A stretch of 64,000 bases of DNA from assembly GCA_026075535.2 (NCBI GenBank), contig AP026540.1, positions 7,998,001 to 8,062,000 of the forward strand, given 5' to 3'. A program made the position numbers and the translations under genes. The notes beneath the pieces were generated by a model, which was given only the letters and a program-made list of their open reading frames with translations, was not told where the DNA came from and made no database searches. Numbering within the stretch: the first letter of the stretch is position 1; each line of letters begins with the position of its first letter. The stretch is from Tricholoma matsutake. Lineage: Eukaryota > Basidiomycota > Agaricomycetes > Agaricales > Tricholomataceae. This document shows, in pieces, positions 44,102-56,395 of the stretch.

Positions 44102-45717
44102 ATGACTGTCAACTTGGACTCCCCCTTGATCTCTTTGATCAAACTCTCTGTACAATACTCTGGTGAGAAGCTGGACAAACTGAAATCTAACTACAAAGAG
44201 TGGTGCAAAGAAATTACAATTGCCCTTTCACTAAATGGTCTTTATGACTACGTTATGGGTGGCATTGCTGAACCCCTCACTTCAGAGACATGCACTATCA
44301 CTAACTGGAAGGCCAACTCTTGTCTAGCCTTTGCATTCATTGCATCCAGTATTGCATCTTTGGAGCATCCTTTTATTGACATGTCCAAAAGTTCCACTGT
44401 CAACTAGGAAACACTTCACGAGTGTCACCAATCTGAGGGTCCAGTCCATCAGGTCAGTTGTTACAACAGGCATTAACCGTCCAATGCACAACCAAAACCC
44501 CCCTTCCTGAGACTGCCAATAAGATCTGTGCTTTTATCAACCAAGCCTTTGCCATGGGGGACATTTACTCAAATGTATTGCTCTACTTAACTCACTAGGG
44601 GACCATTCTCCTCATGAGCACTCCATCATATCACAAGATATTGCTGCCTCTATGACAAAATCCCCTTACATGTCAAAGGACATTATTCCTTGAAAATGAG
44701 CAATCCCTTCTCAAGAACAGTCGTCATAACAATTTATGACCCCCTGTGGCCCTCTCTTCCCAAACAAAACCCGCCAGGTCTCTGAATGCACCAATTTGCA
44801 TGAACCCTACTTGCAAGAAGCTGGAACACACTATTGAATATTGCATCAAGGCAGGGGGAGGTATGGTGTGTAAATCCCTTGAATTGATCACTGCTCAGAG
44901 AATGGCAGGAAACCCAACACACACCACAACCCTGGTTCAAGGGTCCCAGTTACAATGATGGACACTAATGGCAAGGCCTTCACGGTCATGTTTAATTCTG
45001 CTGACATGTCACCACCTAATAATGACAACCCTGCCTTCGCTGGCATTGCCAGTGATCTGCTCCCCACTGCCACCATTGACAAAATAGAGTATGAGGGTTG
45101 GGTAGCCATTGAGGAGGAGGCAACCTCTACCATAGACTGGATGAACAATATGACAGCTCCCACTGAGGATGCATTTTCCATAACACCCCTCAACCAAGCC
45201 TCTCACTCTGATCTATCTGTCATAGATCACCCATTTATCGTTGACATGGGAGTGACAGTCCACCTTTCCCCTGACAAATCTGACTTCCTCACCTTATGTC
45301 CATGCTGCCTCACCCCATAAAAGGGGTTGGAGATTCTTATGTCATGGCCATTGGAAAATTGAGGATTGCTTGGGGCACATCATAACCTTATGTAATGCCC
45401 TATACATTCCAAATGTGGCAGCCCGACTTATATCCATGGGTACATTGGAGAACAACTCAAATGCTGTAGCACATTTCAACAATTATACATGCTGGATTAT
45501 GTACAAATCATCCTGGGAGCTCATTGCACGAGGGTCTAGGCTTTCCAAGAAACTCTACACACTCAACCTTCATTCCACAACTGCTGGCCATGCCTTTACA
45601 GTCCATAAACCTCTCAACCTCAAAACATGGCATCATTGCCTTGGTTATGCCAATTATCAATTGCTCTGGGACATGGCTAAGAAAGGGACACTAACAGGTG
45701 TGATTGAGCATAATTGA
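44102..45717 (+). pseudogene. Copia-type retrotransposon fragment: Gag, protease, GAG-pre-integrase
   Basis: Gag starts MTVNLDSPLISLIKLSVQY and includes LKSNYKEWCKEITIALSLNG, typical of Copia Gag (UBN2-like). Frame-broken remnants lead to a knuckle-like CKKLEHTIEYCIKAGGGM near 44815. The protease is degraded (PFIVDMGVTVHLSPDKSDF; DTG changed to DMG). NVAARLISMGTLEN and LNLKTWHHCLGYANYQLLWD form the GAG-pre-integrase region. It ends abruptly at about 45717 against Gypsy family 1; RT is absent. At least four frame breaks. Confidence 0.8.
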
Positions 45718-48360
45718 GCTGAATCTGTTATAAGAGCATTTCTTAGTGTTTGCTGGATCTTGCTGGCAAAGGTAAAAGCTGACTGCTATTTTCAAAGTGT
45801 TGACAGCAAGTATGACAGGGAAATCTGATGTATAGTTGATGGATTTTAATGTGGGGCAATTTAGTATGGCTTGTTTGATGTCATATTGTGCAGCTGCCTG
45901 TTCTGGGCCCCATTTGAAGGAAATATATTTATGCATAAGTTTGTTAAGTGCATTAATGCAATGTGCATAGTTGTAAATGTAAATGTGCATTAGGCCAACT
46001 GTACCAATGAATGTGTGTACTTACTTCAGAGAGGGTATGGCATGGACCCCAATTGTGAATAATATTGACTTTGCCACAATCTGGTTTCCTTCCATCTGGA
46101 GTGCAATAATTGCTGATGATGATGAAGTTCTTGATGCATAACATGGATTTTGTGCCTGAAAATGTACTACCACTATATTTCATGTGCTGGACTATGCAAT
46201 TTATGTTCTGGAAGTGCTCCCACATGAAGCACTGAATTCCAAGGTTAGTGGCTAGGGTTTTGCATGAACTGTCAGGTAATATGTAGCATGTCAAAGGGCT
46301 TTTGACTGGAATGTCATTGATGTATGGTATGGTATAGGTTGGGATTTCAGGCTGGAGAATGTGGCAGACATCATCATGGAAAATAGGGACTGAGTTTGTC
46401 CATCCCATTGGTAGGGTGACAAGTCACATAGTGCCATAGGGAATTTGGAAAGTTGTGAGGTTATGTGATGACTCTTTAATTAAGCACTCATTGTAGCTGA
46501 CATACAGATCTGCTGCACAGTGCTCAGAGAGAGGGGTAATGCTGGAATGTTTGATCATGATGCGGTTAAGCAGTTTGAGGCTGTGGACAATGCTGTGTCC
46601 TTCTTAAGAGTACAGAACCATCACAAACAATAACACAAGAGGCAGAGCAATATATTAGCCTGGAGAATATGCTGAGAATAATAAGAGAAAAAGACACTTT
46701 TTCCCTTGGGAAAAATAAAAGGAACCATCAGTGAAAATGTGTCATTTTCCCACACTTTTCTCTTTGTTCTTACTCAACTAAAATAACTTATCTATTCCTG
46801 AGAGAAAATCAGGTGAAAATAGAGGGGAAATATCTCTTTTTTTCAACATTTTCTCTATTTTTGGTGAAAATAACATTTTTTCTCCTGATTTTCACAATAT
46901 TTTCTCCTAGCAACAGATTAGATATTTTTTCATAGAGAAAAAAGTGGGAATGTATGGGGAAATAACCTTTTTCTCCTTAAGTTTCTCAGGTTTTTCTCCT
47001 GGAAACAGGTTAGTTATTCTTCAGCAACAACCAAAAGGAGAAAATTGTGGGAAAATAACATATTTTTACTGATGGTTCCTTTTACTGTTCCCTAGTGAAA
47101 AAGTGTCTTTTTCTCTCATTATTCTCAACATATTCTCTTAGGCAAAATATTGCTTTGCCTCTTGTGTAAGCCAAATTTGAGTGCTCATAGACACCTGACT
47201 CAATCTTCTTGCACATAATACTGCAGACTTCATTGTAGATGCCTGGTGGGATTGGGATGTTGTGCTTGATCCAAGATGTGTGAGGTATAATGGGTATTTC
47301 AACAGGGGGGGAAGAATTTGGTCTTAAAGCTGCCTCGCTTGAGGTTGCTCCACATGAATGCTTCATTCTGCAAGGACATTAAATGGTGCAAAAGATTCAT
47401 CTCTTTGGGTAGCAAGAAGTCACCATGGTGCATCTGTAGTGTGATCATATGCTCTTCAGTATAGTGCCAAATCAGTGTGAATCGTGGAGGGTTTTGTATC
47501 AGTGTTGGTATTGCAGCAAGTGGGTTGCCAATAATATTGTGTTCAATGCAGAACTTGCTTGGAAGAGATGTGATAACTGATTTCAGCTTCTTTGCAATGG
47601 GTTTGTACTTCTTCTTTGTCACAACACCCTTTCAAGTTATGATCATTGGTTGTGCCTTAAATGTAGTTTGTACAATGTTGGAGTTAGTAGTGTCAGCAGG
47701 AATAAATACCATAGAGTTGATAGAATTGAAAAGTGCTGGCATAGGTATGTTGGTACACTGAGATAAATAGAGTTGGGACATTATAGCGGTGGATGGAATC
47801 AAATCAGAAAGGGGAATAGGTGCATAAGCAGAGATCTCATAAGAGTGGGTATCAGAATCAAATGTTACAATGATTGTGGCTTCTCCTTGGTCATCAATCA
47901 AATCCTTGAAGTGCTGCACAAATTTCCTTGTTGCTTGACTTCAACAGCTAGATGTGCCATCATAGCAGATGGTAAATAGTGTTGCAGTCCACCCCTAGGT
48001 TTTTTAGGAACAGTAGAAATAGTGCTAGTACCAGGGTCTTGAATAGTTATAGTTTGTGCTTTGTTCACAAAGTTGTGCACTATGGAACACATTAAGATGT
48101 TGAAGGGTTGATCAAGTAGAATGTTATATGCTGTGGAGCAGATAACATGCACCTGAATATAGACAATGATTTCTCCAATGCATGCTGAGACATTGCATGT
48201 GAGTCCAAGCGATTCATCTACTTTGCCATTGGCCAATTGCATATGTAGCCAAATTCGGAGGTCATACTGAAAACCAAGATGATGACACACTGCTTCTGAC
48301 ATTGTGATAATTTGCAAACTGGGGTCTAGGATAGCCTCAGACTGCCACCAGAAGACTTTC
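45718..48360 (-). pseudogene. Protease-RT-RNase H half of Gypsy family 1 copy 2
   Basis: On minus: protease EAILDPSLQIITMSEAVCHH (47898-48355), a frame-broken linker (47632-47919), RT start GIYNEVCSIMCKKIESGVYE (47170-47300), interruption by MITE J2, then WTNSVPIFHDDVC, PYINDIPVKSP (YIND for YIDD) and RNase H (VILAVNTLKIAVSFYLCQQ) to about 45718. It starts exactly where the plus-strand half (48361-53357) stops, so the two are one element broken by inversion. The active-site Asp-to-Asn change and stops make it inert. Confidence 0.85.
46634..47166. mobile_element. MITE J2 (533 bp, CACTA-like ends)
   Basis: Same ends as J1 (CACAAGAGGCAGAGC... / complement) with a 3-bp duplication taa (46631-46633 and 47167-47169). 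It splits the RT reading between SNLAY and CL-stop-WFC. It has a 43-bp segment (near 46930-46972) that J1 lacks and is otherwise nearly identical. Confidence 0.88.
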
Positions 48361-48959
48361 ATCAAATACAAATTCACAGCTCATTTACAACATCGTGCCT
48401 CAACCAGTCCCTGCAGCTCCAATCTGTCACTGCATTGGCAACTTCTGAATACCATGCCAACCATTTCAACTCTGCAGTTAACAAAGGAACACATCAACAC
48501 ACTGGAAAGAGAATTGATGGCACTTCAAAAGAAGCAGGTGCTTGATGGCATTGAGATCCTCCAATATCCACCACCCACTATGTCAAATGAAGAAAGTGCA
48601 CCAACTAAAACAACCAAAACTCAGCCAGAATGTAATAATGAGCACCAGCCTTCACCCCCTGTCAAGCACAAGAATGAGCCTATCAATGATTCTCCAGTTC
48701 ACCCCTACTCTAATATTCCTGAAGTGTGCTTTGCACCTACCATAACCAACAAGCCAGATAACCAGCCAAGTGCTTTGAAAAGCAAGGAGCCATCATATCA
48801 CATGGTCATCCCTATACAGGATCCAAAGATTGTCGATGATGTATATAACCACATAATGAAAGTGCCTTCTGTTACTATTTTGCATGAAGAGTTACTATCA
48901 CTTTCTCTGGACCTGCAGCAGCACCATCAAGAACAAGTTACCCTGAAGTGTGTTGTAAT

Positions 48960-50461
48960 TAGTGCTGTGCTTGGCCCAGCCTGGAGCTGTGAGCTGGGCC
49001 AAGCCAAGCCCAAATAGGCCAAGCCAAGCCAGGCTGTGAAGATGGCTTCATGACAGCTTTGGCCTGGCTTGGGGTTCCGAAAAGCCAAAGCCAAGCTGCT
49101 AAGCCATGGCTTCTTGGTGGGCTTGAGCAAAATTTTTGGTGATGAGAAAATTATTTCAATATGGCAATTTAATCGATCGTTGATTGAAGTACATTTCTTG
49201 ATCGTTGCTGAACCATCCTTGAGTAATCCACCATGCACATCAGCTGCATTGCTTATGCCCCTACCATATATTCAACTACCTACTCCTTCAACTTGATTTG
49301 GCAGCAAACTCCATCCATATCCTAGGTGGCTGTGTTTGACAAACATCGCTCATGTTGGCGGCAAATGCACAATGATGGCATTGTGTATGATAAGCTTTTT
49401 GTCATTCTTTGCTTATTCTTTAACTAGTAACCAAATACAAGTTCCATCACACAACACCCATGGCTACACCAGCAAATGACACAAATGGGTCACATCACAC
49501 AGTGTGCACAAAATGCGGCCAAATGACATTTGGGCCAGGTAATTTTTTCCATGTTCGTTTCTTGTTTTTTGCTTAACTAACATATGTTTTCATTAATCTA
49601 GGGGATCTAACGGTGTTGCAACAACACGATGATGACAAAACAAGCCCACACCTAATGATGCCACCACCACCAACCCCAACTGCCACCATCCGTGAGTCAC
49701 TACTTGTAGGAATGGGGAGCAACAATAAAATGGCCAACAACGAGGAAGTAGTTGGGAACAAGGGGAACCAGGAAGAGGGAGAGGACAATGAGGGGAGACA
49801 ACGATGACATGACAACAAGACCAACGAAAATGGGGATGACAGGGGCCAAATAAAAGGACGCCAACAAGACAAGGACAACTTGAAGGACACTGGTGGGTAG
49901 CAGAGGATGATGGCATCAGTGACGATGATGATGGGATGACCAGGACCAGGACCAGACGGCGACATTGACATCAGGGAAGAGAACAATGATGGGGATGAGG
50001 GAGAGGATGATGAGGCCTAGACAATGGGGAAGAGGACAATGACAGGGACAATGAGGATGACGACAATGACACCCCAGCATCAACAATGAATGGCCCAGCA
50101 TCCACCCCTACCATTACTGGTGAGTGGGAAACATGCAACATGTGGTCACAATTTTTTGGTGGACATGTATTTAATTCCACCTCCTCTCTCGCATTTAGGC
50201 GAGTTTAAATTTAATTCAAATTGTTTCTTTGTACATTGGTGGCTCGTAGTTACCCTGAGTGAACACAGTCTGGGGCTGTTTATTGGACAAGAAGACTTGT
50301 ATTGTTCTAATTAGCTTTTTGTATAACTTTATAACCAATGGACCTGTGGGCAAAATTTGAACATTTTACATACAAAAGCCATGGCCTGATGTTCAAGAAA
50401 GCCAACCTCAAGCCAAGCCAAAGCCGCAGCTTTCAGGCCAAGCTGGGCTGGAACAGCACTA
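48960..50461. mobile_element. Non-autonomous hAT element F (1,502 bp)
   Basis: Tips TAGTGCTGTGCTTGGCC and, complemented, TAGTGCTGTTCCAGCC. Perfect 8-bp duplication gttgtaat (48952-48959 and 50462-50469). Subterminal repeats of ccaagccaagcc on both sides. One palindrome-intron module; no GC hairpin ladder and no transposase. Confidence 0.93.
49515..49601 (+). repeat. Palindrome-intron module of element F
   Basis: Short palindrome ggccaaatgacatttgggcc (49517-49536), donor GTAATT at 49539, branch-like CTTAACTAAC, acceptor TCTAG at 49601 (63 bp). Confidence 0.7.
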
Positions 50462-50610
50462 GTTGTAATGAACAGTGCTGAAGTAGTCTCAACTAATTTT
50501 ACTGGAGTTATGCCATTTGCAGATTATGAGTTGGGCATCACTGAGACAGACGATAGACCCTTAAATGTGACACCCCCAGCTAGCACACCAGTTGTGATGC
50601 CTCTGCCTAT

Positions 50611-51470
50611 TAGTGAATGACCTGGGTAACCCTGGGGTAAAAAAATCTGACCCGTATCCTTACCCATGCATACCCGTACCCATGAATGAAGGGTAAGGGT
50701 AAGGGTGGGTAAGGGTCAAGGGTACAGTGGGTATGATGGGTCGCAAAACCTGTGTGGGGGGTGTGTCATAATATGAGAAATATAACTACATGCTATCTAC
50801 TATTGAATTACATCCCAATGTGGGTAATGTGCATGGGTATGCCGTACTTCATTTGTTCATCACCATTTGTTGAGCACCCCCTATCCACCCTGTGAGCAGA
50901 TGCTTGCAGCGGCGGTGAGGGGCACTGGGTTGTTGTAAGTTGCATTGTTAGTATTACACACCCTGCGAGCAGATGCTCGCAGCAGCAGTGAGGGAGGTGT
51001 GTCACTACTCTATTATAGACCTTTTACTATACATAACTATTTATACTACATGACTTTTAACCAGATGGGGGGGACACATTCAAATGTGCCATAGTTATAT
51101 AGTTCTTACAAGTTGCACATGTTTGTATGCAATAAACAGAATCATGTGACTGTTTATGTTGACATGTTTATTCAACAAACATGTGCATGCTGTGTCACAT
51201 TCTGTTTATGATGAACAAATATACACAATTAGCATAAGTATATAAACACTGCCCATCCTCTGCCTACTATCAGGCATGCCCCTGCCTTGTAATTAGTATA
51301 ATGAGGATATTAAATGTAGTTCTAAATGTTAAAATAAATCCCGATGAAACCTGCCAACTTGTGCTATGGGTATGGGTTTCTCAAGGGTCACAAATTTTGT
51401 GCCCATACCCATACCTGTGGCTTACCCTTGCCAATACCTGCACAGGTTTCAAAACCCTTGACAATCACTA
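50611..51470. mobile_element. Short hAT element G (860 bp)
   Basis: Tips TAGTGAATGACC and, complemented, TAGTGATTGTCA. Perfect 8-bp duplication ctgcctat (50603-50610 and 51471-51478). Subterminal repeats gggtaagggtaagggtgggt. It has two GC hairpins of the shared type (gcgagcagatgctcgcagc at 50967) but no palindrome-intron module. Confidence 0.9.
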
Positions 51471-51734
51471 CTGCCTATTGCCTTGCAGGATCCTCTTGAG
51501 CAACATGTCAACAAGTTGCTGCCAGGCAAAGAGGTCTTTACACTCCCCCCCCCAATCCGAGCAGAGTCCGCTCAGACACTTGGACTATACTTGGACTGTC
51601 TGAGGACTTTGCTCAGACTTTGCTTGGACTTCTTTGGTTGAAAGTCCTGCCAAACTAGATGTCCAGTCTGAGCTGAGTCCGAGCTGAATCCTTGGACTGT
51701 CTGAGTTGCTTATATAATTGACTGAAAAATCAGT

Positions 51735-51815
51735 GGCTACCACAGGGATTGAACCCTTGTAGTCACATGATAAAGTACATTTAAGGCAACAATATAACCG
51801 TTAGACTAAAGTATC
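51735..51815 (-). other. tRNA-like sequence, left side of element E
   Basis: The minus strand reads tagtctaacggttat (A-box-like) ... gggttcaatccc, a perfect B-box (GGTTCRANYCC) within a T-arm-like stem (ggg/ccc). The 3' side faces the left terminus about 200 bp away. No matching acceptor arm. Confidence 0.6.
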
Positions 51816-52034
51816 ATTACAGGTAGATAGTTTTATCTCTCTATGTACCGCCCTGGCTGTGATGACAAATCAACACAGCCGCATCACCAATGATGATGCC
51901 AGCTCATCATTGATCATCACCAACCACCACCACCACCACCACTCAATGATGACACCTCCCTCCCATGTCCTGCTGCCGCCACTGCCCCCTGAACACCCCA
52001 CAGCCACAGGCCCCATGCCAGCACACGATGAAAT

Positions 52035-52533
52035 GGGCCCAAACAACTCTATCATTGTTTGGGCCCCAGGCGAGTTTTTTCTTTTTTCTTTTCTCATGTT
52101 TTCTTTAAGCTAACACATTTTTTCATTAATTATAGGTTATATCTATACTGTAGCAGCACAATGACCCCAAAACCACCAAACGAGGAACAACGACGAGACC
52201 ACGACCCAGCACCCGCCCCCGCCAGTGTGAGCAACTGCTCACATGGGGGAGAGCAGCTGCTAATGACGACACCACCTGCCCCAGCCCTACGAGCCACTGC
52301 TCGTAGGGTGGACGATGGGTGGAACAATGACAATTAGGGGAGACCCCAACAACAGCCAGCACCCCCCATAACCGCTGCAGGCAACTGCTCATGGGGTGGA
52401 TGGGGGGTGCGAGAGTGCAGGTACCAACAGGGAGACAAAAAAGGCCCAAGGGACGTCAATGTCTCTTGGGTCCTAGGTAAGTTTTTTTTTTCCTTTTCTC
52501 ATTTCATTTTTTGATGCTAACCAATTTTTTTAG
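52035..52533 (+). repeat. Two palindrome-intron modules of element E
   Basis: 52070-52135 (donor GCGAGT, branch-like GCTAACAC, acceptor TATAG; palindrome gggcccaaac...gtttgggccc at 52035-52066) and 52477-52533 (GTAAGT, GCTAACC, TTTAG; palindrome ggcccaagggac...ctcttgggtcc). Confidence 0.75.
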
Positions 52534-52754
52534 GTACAAACTACTACTGGTGATGATGATGATGGGGGGACACCACCACCACCACTGCTGTGAGCCCCTG
52601 CTCACAGGGTGGAAGGTGAGGGTGAAGAGACGAGGGGGAAGGGAGACGAGAGGGAAGGGAGATGAGAGGGAAGGGAGACGACGCGGGGATAGACGAATGC
52701 CGCCATGAGCAACAGTTGCTCATGGTGGGTGTTTTTAATTTATTTTTATTATTG

Positions 52755-52850
52755 ATAGTTACGGCTCCCTCCCCTCGAGCTTGTGAGGGGAGGGCCTAGT
52801 ATTACACATATTAATTACCCCTCTCACAGATGCGAGGGGGTCAATTTAAT
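52755..52850. repeat. CCCTC/GAGGG hairpins in element E
   Basis: Two inverted repeats: ctcccctcgagcttgtgagg (52767) and acccctctcacagatgcgag (52817), with A/T-rich linkers, just inside the right tRNA-like sequence. Confidence 0.7.
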
Positions 52851-52921
52851 AATCTATTCATGATATATATAAAAATTAGATTTCAGTAATAAATAGATAT
52901 AATGTATGTGACTTTAAATGA

Positions 52922-53010
52922 CTACTTGGCTTAAGTGGTAGAGTGTGCATGTTTGGTCATCATGTGATTGCTAGTCCAGAAGTCTGTTGGTTCAATTCCT
53001 GCTGTGCACA
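52922..53010 (+). other. tRNA-like sequence, right side of element E
   Basis: ttggcttaagtggtagagtg (A-box-like, D-arm-like) and ggttcaattcc (B-box) 55 bp later, ending ctgtgcaca. Oriented toward the right terminus. Confidence 0.6.
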
Positions 53011-53357
53011 CATCATTTTGTGAGACTTATAAGAATTTCTGTAAGTCTGGAACTTGGACAGTACTTTAAAGGTGTAAGTAAATGCACAATTGATGTTGTC
53101 TGAGCAAAGTCCGAGTGCAGTCCTCGGACTTTTACTCGGACAACTCGGACAGTCCTAGGACAGTCCGAGTGTCTGAGCAGAGTCCGAGTGAAGTCTGAGG
53201 ACAGTCCGAGTGTCCGAGTGTGTCCGAGCGGAGTCTGCTTGGACTTGGGGGGGAGTGTAAAGTACTGCCAGGCAAACATGAAGACCCAGACATCTTGAAA
53301 GTTGCAAAGGAGTCACACCCATTGCACTTCATTGAATTATCGATTGACAACCAAGGA

Positions 53358-54142
53358 TATTCTGTTTGTCATGCATGTCTTCTCTAAGCATGGAGTTCCA
53401 TCTCACATCACCTGCAACTGGGGTTCTGAGTTCATTTCCCACTTTTTCCACTCTCTTGGACAAGCCCTGGACATAAAGATCCACTTCACTTCAGGTTATC
53501 ACCCAGAAGGCAATGGACAGACTGAACACCTCAACCAGACCCTCAAACAGTACTTGCAGATCTCCTGCAACTACCAGCAGGACAACTGATCCCAACCCTT
53601 CCTCTTAGGGGAATTTGCTTACAACAATGCACCTTTGGCTTCCACCAGGGTTCCACCCTTCTTTGCCAACAAAGGTTATCACCTGAACATCACTGTTTTC
53701 CTGGAACATGAGCTAGCTTTACAACATGCTTGCCGTTTTGTGGTCAACCTTGGCAACCTCCACCAGGAACTCCAGAAACAACTCAAAGAAGCACAGAAGT
53801 CCTGTGGACAAATGCCAAGCTCCCACTCCTGACCTCAAAATTGGAGACTAGACCTATGTTAAAGACAGACACTTACACACAACCCCAATTCCTAATTGTA
53901 TCCAACCTCCACCTCCTCTGGTCACTATAGACAATGAACTGGAGTATGTGATTTCAGAAATCCTGGACTCCAAAATTGACAACCGTTGATGGTGCAAGTT
54001 ACTCTACTTTGTGCAGTGGAAAGGCGACCAAGGAACTGATGAAGAAACTTCTTGGCTTCCAGCCACAGAACTTGATCATGCCCAGGAACTCATTGCAGAC
54101 TTCCACACTCATTATCCAGAAAAACCCAGACCACTTCCCATT
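53358..54142 (+). pseudogene. Integrase C-terminal half and chromodomain, family 2 copy 3
   Basis: Begins mid-core (LFVMHVFSKHGVPSHITCNW, with the second Asp replaced: CNWGSEF for CDRGSEF), then HPEGNGQTEHLNQTLKQYL, FAYNNAPLASTRVPPFFANK, and a damaged chromodomain (LEYVISEILDSKIDN, LYFVQWKGDQGTDEETSWLP). A TGA at 53587 replaces a Trp codon, and there are deletions near 53800-53900. The abrupt start marks the rearrangement junction with Gypsy family 1. Confidence 0.85.
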
Positions 54143-54258
54143 TAATATTCCCTTGAACCAATTCAAAACTTCTTTCAAAAAACAAACAAATCTATAAAAG
54201 AAAAAGTTTTTGGATCCTGACCGGATCCCTACTTGCCCTCACCCTCACCTTCCTCACC

Positions 54259-55027
54259 CTACATTTCCTCCCCCAACCCTTGCAGCTCCCTCTGAGCCTC
54301 TCCCACACTAAACTCATCCTCCTCCTCCTCCTCCTTGGACTCCACTTCCCACTTGGGATCCACTGCATCCCAGATATCCACTATTGCATCCTGGAGTTCT
54401 CGCAGCTCCCACAGTTCCCACAGCTCCCTCTTCATCCCCTTTACCACTCCCCCTAGCTCCATTATCAACTCTACCATCTCCTCCCTAGACCCCAATGATT
54501 TCCCTTGGAGGGGCTTCCTGCCCCTCCCACACCACCTCCTTGCACCTGTGCTTTGCCTTGGTGCAGGCCTTGCATGCGCATCCCCAGGACCCCATCCAGA
54601 AGCACAACAACTTTTGACTCATACATCTAAGGGTGGCCAGCTATGCACACAACAAGGAAAAGAGGACTCACCTTTTGCAGGAAATTGTTGCCTGCACCCA
54701 CATTGGAACCTCAGGTTCTGTGGCATCCACATGTGCCTTCCCCTTTGACTTCTTTTTCTGGGGAGTCCCACTCCCCTCTGCCTCCCCAGCCTTCTGCTTC
54801 TTTTCCACTCTCTTGGTGGCAGCTGCTTTCTTCCACTCCTCCTCCGCTGCCTTTTTCTCTGCCTCCAATTTGGCTGCCTCTACCCTGGCTGCCTCCTCTG
54901 CCACCTTATGCTCCTCCTCTTCCCTTCTTGCATCCTCCTCCAGGTGTTGCTCCTCTAAGAGCAGTTGCTCTTGTCATGCCTTGAAGGCAGTGAGTCTCTC
55001 AGCAGTGGTTAGTGATGGAGCAGACAT
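54259..55027 (-). pseudogene. Antisense zinc-cluster gene, family 2 copy 3
   Basis: Exon 1 (55027-54672) starts MSAPSLTTAERLTAFKA, hits a TGA, then continues QEQLLLEEQHLEEDARREEE...TISCKR. Intron 54671-54627 (45 bp, GTGAGT...CTTAG). Exon 2 gives CMSQKLLCFWMG...CACKAC...HRCKE, keeping the CX2CX6CX9CX2CX6C spacing after splicing, then breaks frame near 54495 before an acidic tail (KEEEEEDEF). Same position relative to chromodomain and LTR as in copies 1 and 2. Confidence 0.75.
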
Positions 55028-55139
55028 GATGATGGTGGTGGTTGGAAGATAACCTTAAAATTCCAATGGATCAACAAACTTCCTGATTCAGACTCAAACT
55101 TTCACATGCCTCATAGGCTCAGCACTAAGGGGGAGATAC

Positions 55140-55350
55140 TGTCAAGACCTGATTTCTCTGTCTGGATTTCCAATCATTTCTGCCAATTTTTTTGGCTGCC
55201 TTGCAGCACTGCTTACCTCCTGTCTGGAGCACAGCCTATGAAATTCCCTCATTTCAGTTATGATGAGGCAGTTCTAGGTCATTGCCTCAGTAGGCTGGTT
55301 ACTAGTTATAGGACAAATAACATATATTGTGAGTGTGTGTCTGGTTTAAG
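55140..55350 (+). repeat. LTR start of family 2 copy 3 (interrupted)
   Basis: TGTCAAGACCTGATTTCTC after gggggagatac resembles the start of the copy 1 and 2 LTRs (homology of the first 150 bp is visible). Element D follows at 55351. Sequence between D and C and beyond C no longer aligns clearly with the LTR end. Confidence 0.7.
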
Positions 55351-55599
55351 GAGTACTTTACACTCCCCCACCTATTCCGGTTGGATTCCGGTTCGTCCGG
55401 CCAGAATTTCCGGAATTTCTGGAATCCGGTGGAATTTTTTTTGTATGTAGTTTTCCCTATGCAGCACAATTCCAGTCGGAATAAGGATCCAATTTACAGC
55501 CGGAATCCCTGGAATCTGACCGGACTCATCACAACCGGAATAACTGGACTAACTGGAATAACCGGAATGCACGTGCTTTCCCAAATAAAAGTTCAACAC

Positions 55600-55670
55600 A
55601 CATCAAGAATTGAACACTCGACCTTGGGTCTGCATATGTAACAGCACACTTAACCACTGAGCTACCAAGC
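55600..55670 (-). other. tRNA-like sequence, left side of element D
   Basis: Minus strand: tggtagctcagtggttaagt (A-box TRGCNNAGTGG, perfect) ... gtgttcaattctt (B-box with one change). 3' side toward the left terminus, about 250 bp away. Confidence 0.65.
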
Positions 55671-55924
55671 AATTATTCTTGGGCATACATTAAATACTTT
55701 TATTACTCAACCAAGGTACATAGTTAATCACAGCCATTAACGGAATAATTAATAAGTATGCATACACATGACATGTGACACGTGACTGCCACCACCACCA
55801 CTGTCGCCAATGCCACCTCCTCCTCTCCACTCTACCACCACCACTGCATGCGCACCCACCACCACCATTCCCACGCCCAATGCCACCATCACCACCACCT
55901 TCAAACGAGCCGACTGGACGGAAC

Positions 55925-56337
55925 GTGGGCCCAAATGACGTAGATCACGTTGTTTGGGGCCTAAGTATGTTTTTTTTTGTTTGCTTCTTGTTTTTCATAC
56001 TAACTAACTTGTTTCGTTTGTTTTATAGGTTCTACTCGACTGCCAGACATAACATGGGCCCAAACAACGTGATTGGACAGAACACAGGCCCAAACGATGC
56101 AGATTGCGTTGTTTCGGCCCTAAGTAAGGTTTTTTTTGTTTGCTTTTTGTTTTTATAAACTAACTAACCTTTTTTTTAGCTTTCTAGGTTATAATCTACT
56201 GGCAATGATGCCACCACTCACAAACGAGCCAATGCAGGCCCAAACGACGCAGATCGCGTCGTTTGGGCCCTATGTGAGTTTTTTTCATTTGCTTTTTGTT
56301 TTTATAAACTAACTAATTGTAATGTATTGCTTTTTAG
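55925..56337 (+). repeat. Three palindrome-intron modules of element D
   Basis: 55965-56028 (GTATGT, TAACTAAC, ATAG), 56124-56187 (GTAAGG, TAACTAAC, CTAG) and 56273-56337 (GTGAGT, TAACTAA, TTAG). Upstream palindromes include aggcccaaacgacgcagatc / gatc...cgtcgtttgggccct at 56235-56270. Units repeat every about 150-160 bp with nearly constant text around them. Confidence 0.85.
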
Positions 56338-56395
56338 GTTGTATACTACTGGGGATGACCTGCCACAATGAAAAACGCGCAACCCATGCCCACGC

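Larger units (their letters stand above)
51531..53268. mobile_element. Non-autonomous hAT-like element E (1,738 bp)
   Basis: Left TTTACACTCCCCCCCC preceded by GAGGTC; right complement gggggggagtgtaaa followed by gtactgc; duplication caggcaaa on both sides (51523-51530 and 53269-53276). Subterminal repeats of gtccgagtgtccgag type. The interior holds two palindrome-intron modules, five GAGCA hairpins, a short CCCTC ladder and a tRNA-like sequence near each end, both pointing outward. It interrupts the family 1 frame between LPGK and HEDPD. Confidence 0.9.
48361..53357 (+). pseudogene. Linker half of Gypsy family 1 copy 2 (plus strand), hit by elements F, G and E
   Basis: Coding pieces on plus: 48370-48959 (EHINTLERELMALQKKQ, PSYHMVIPIQDPKIVDDVYN, HEELLSLSLDLQQHH), 50470-50610 (STNFTGVMPFADYELGITET, STPVVMPLPI), 51479-51530 (DPLEQHVNKLLPGK) and 53269-53357 (HEDPDILKVAKESHPLHFIE, LSIDNQGY). 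These join in order when the three hAT elements are removed. It ends just before the protease, which lies in the opposite orientation at 48360. At 53357 it abuts family 2 integrase. Confidence 0.8.
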
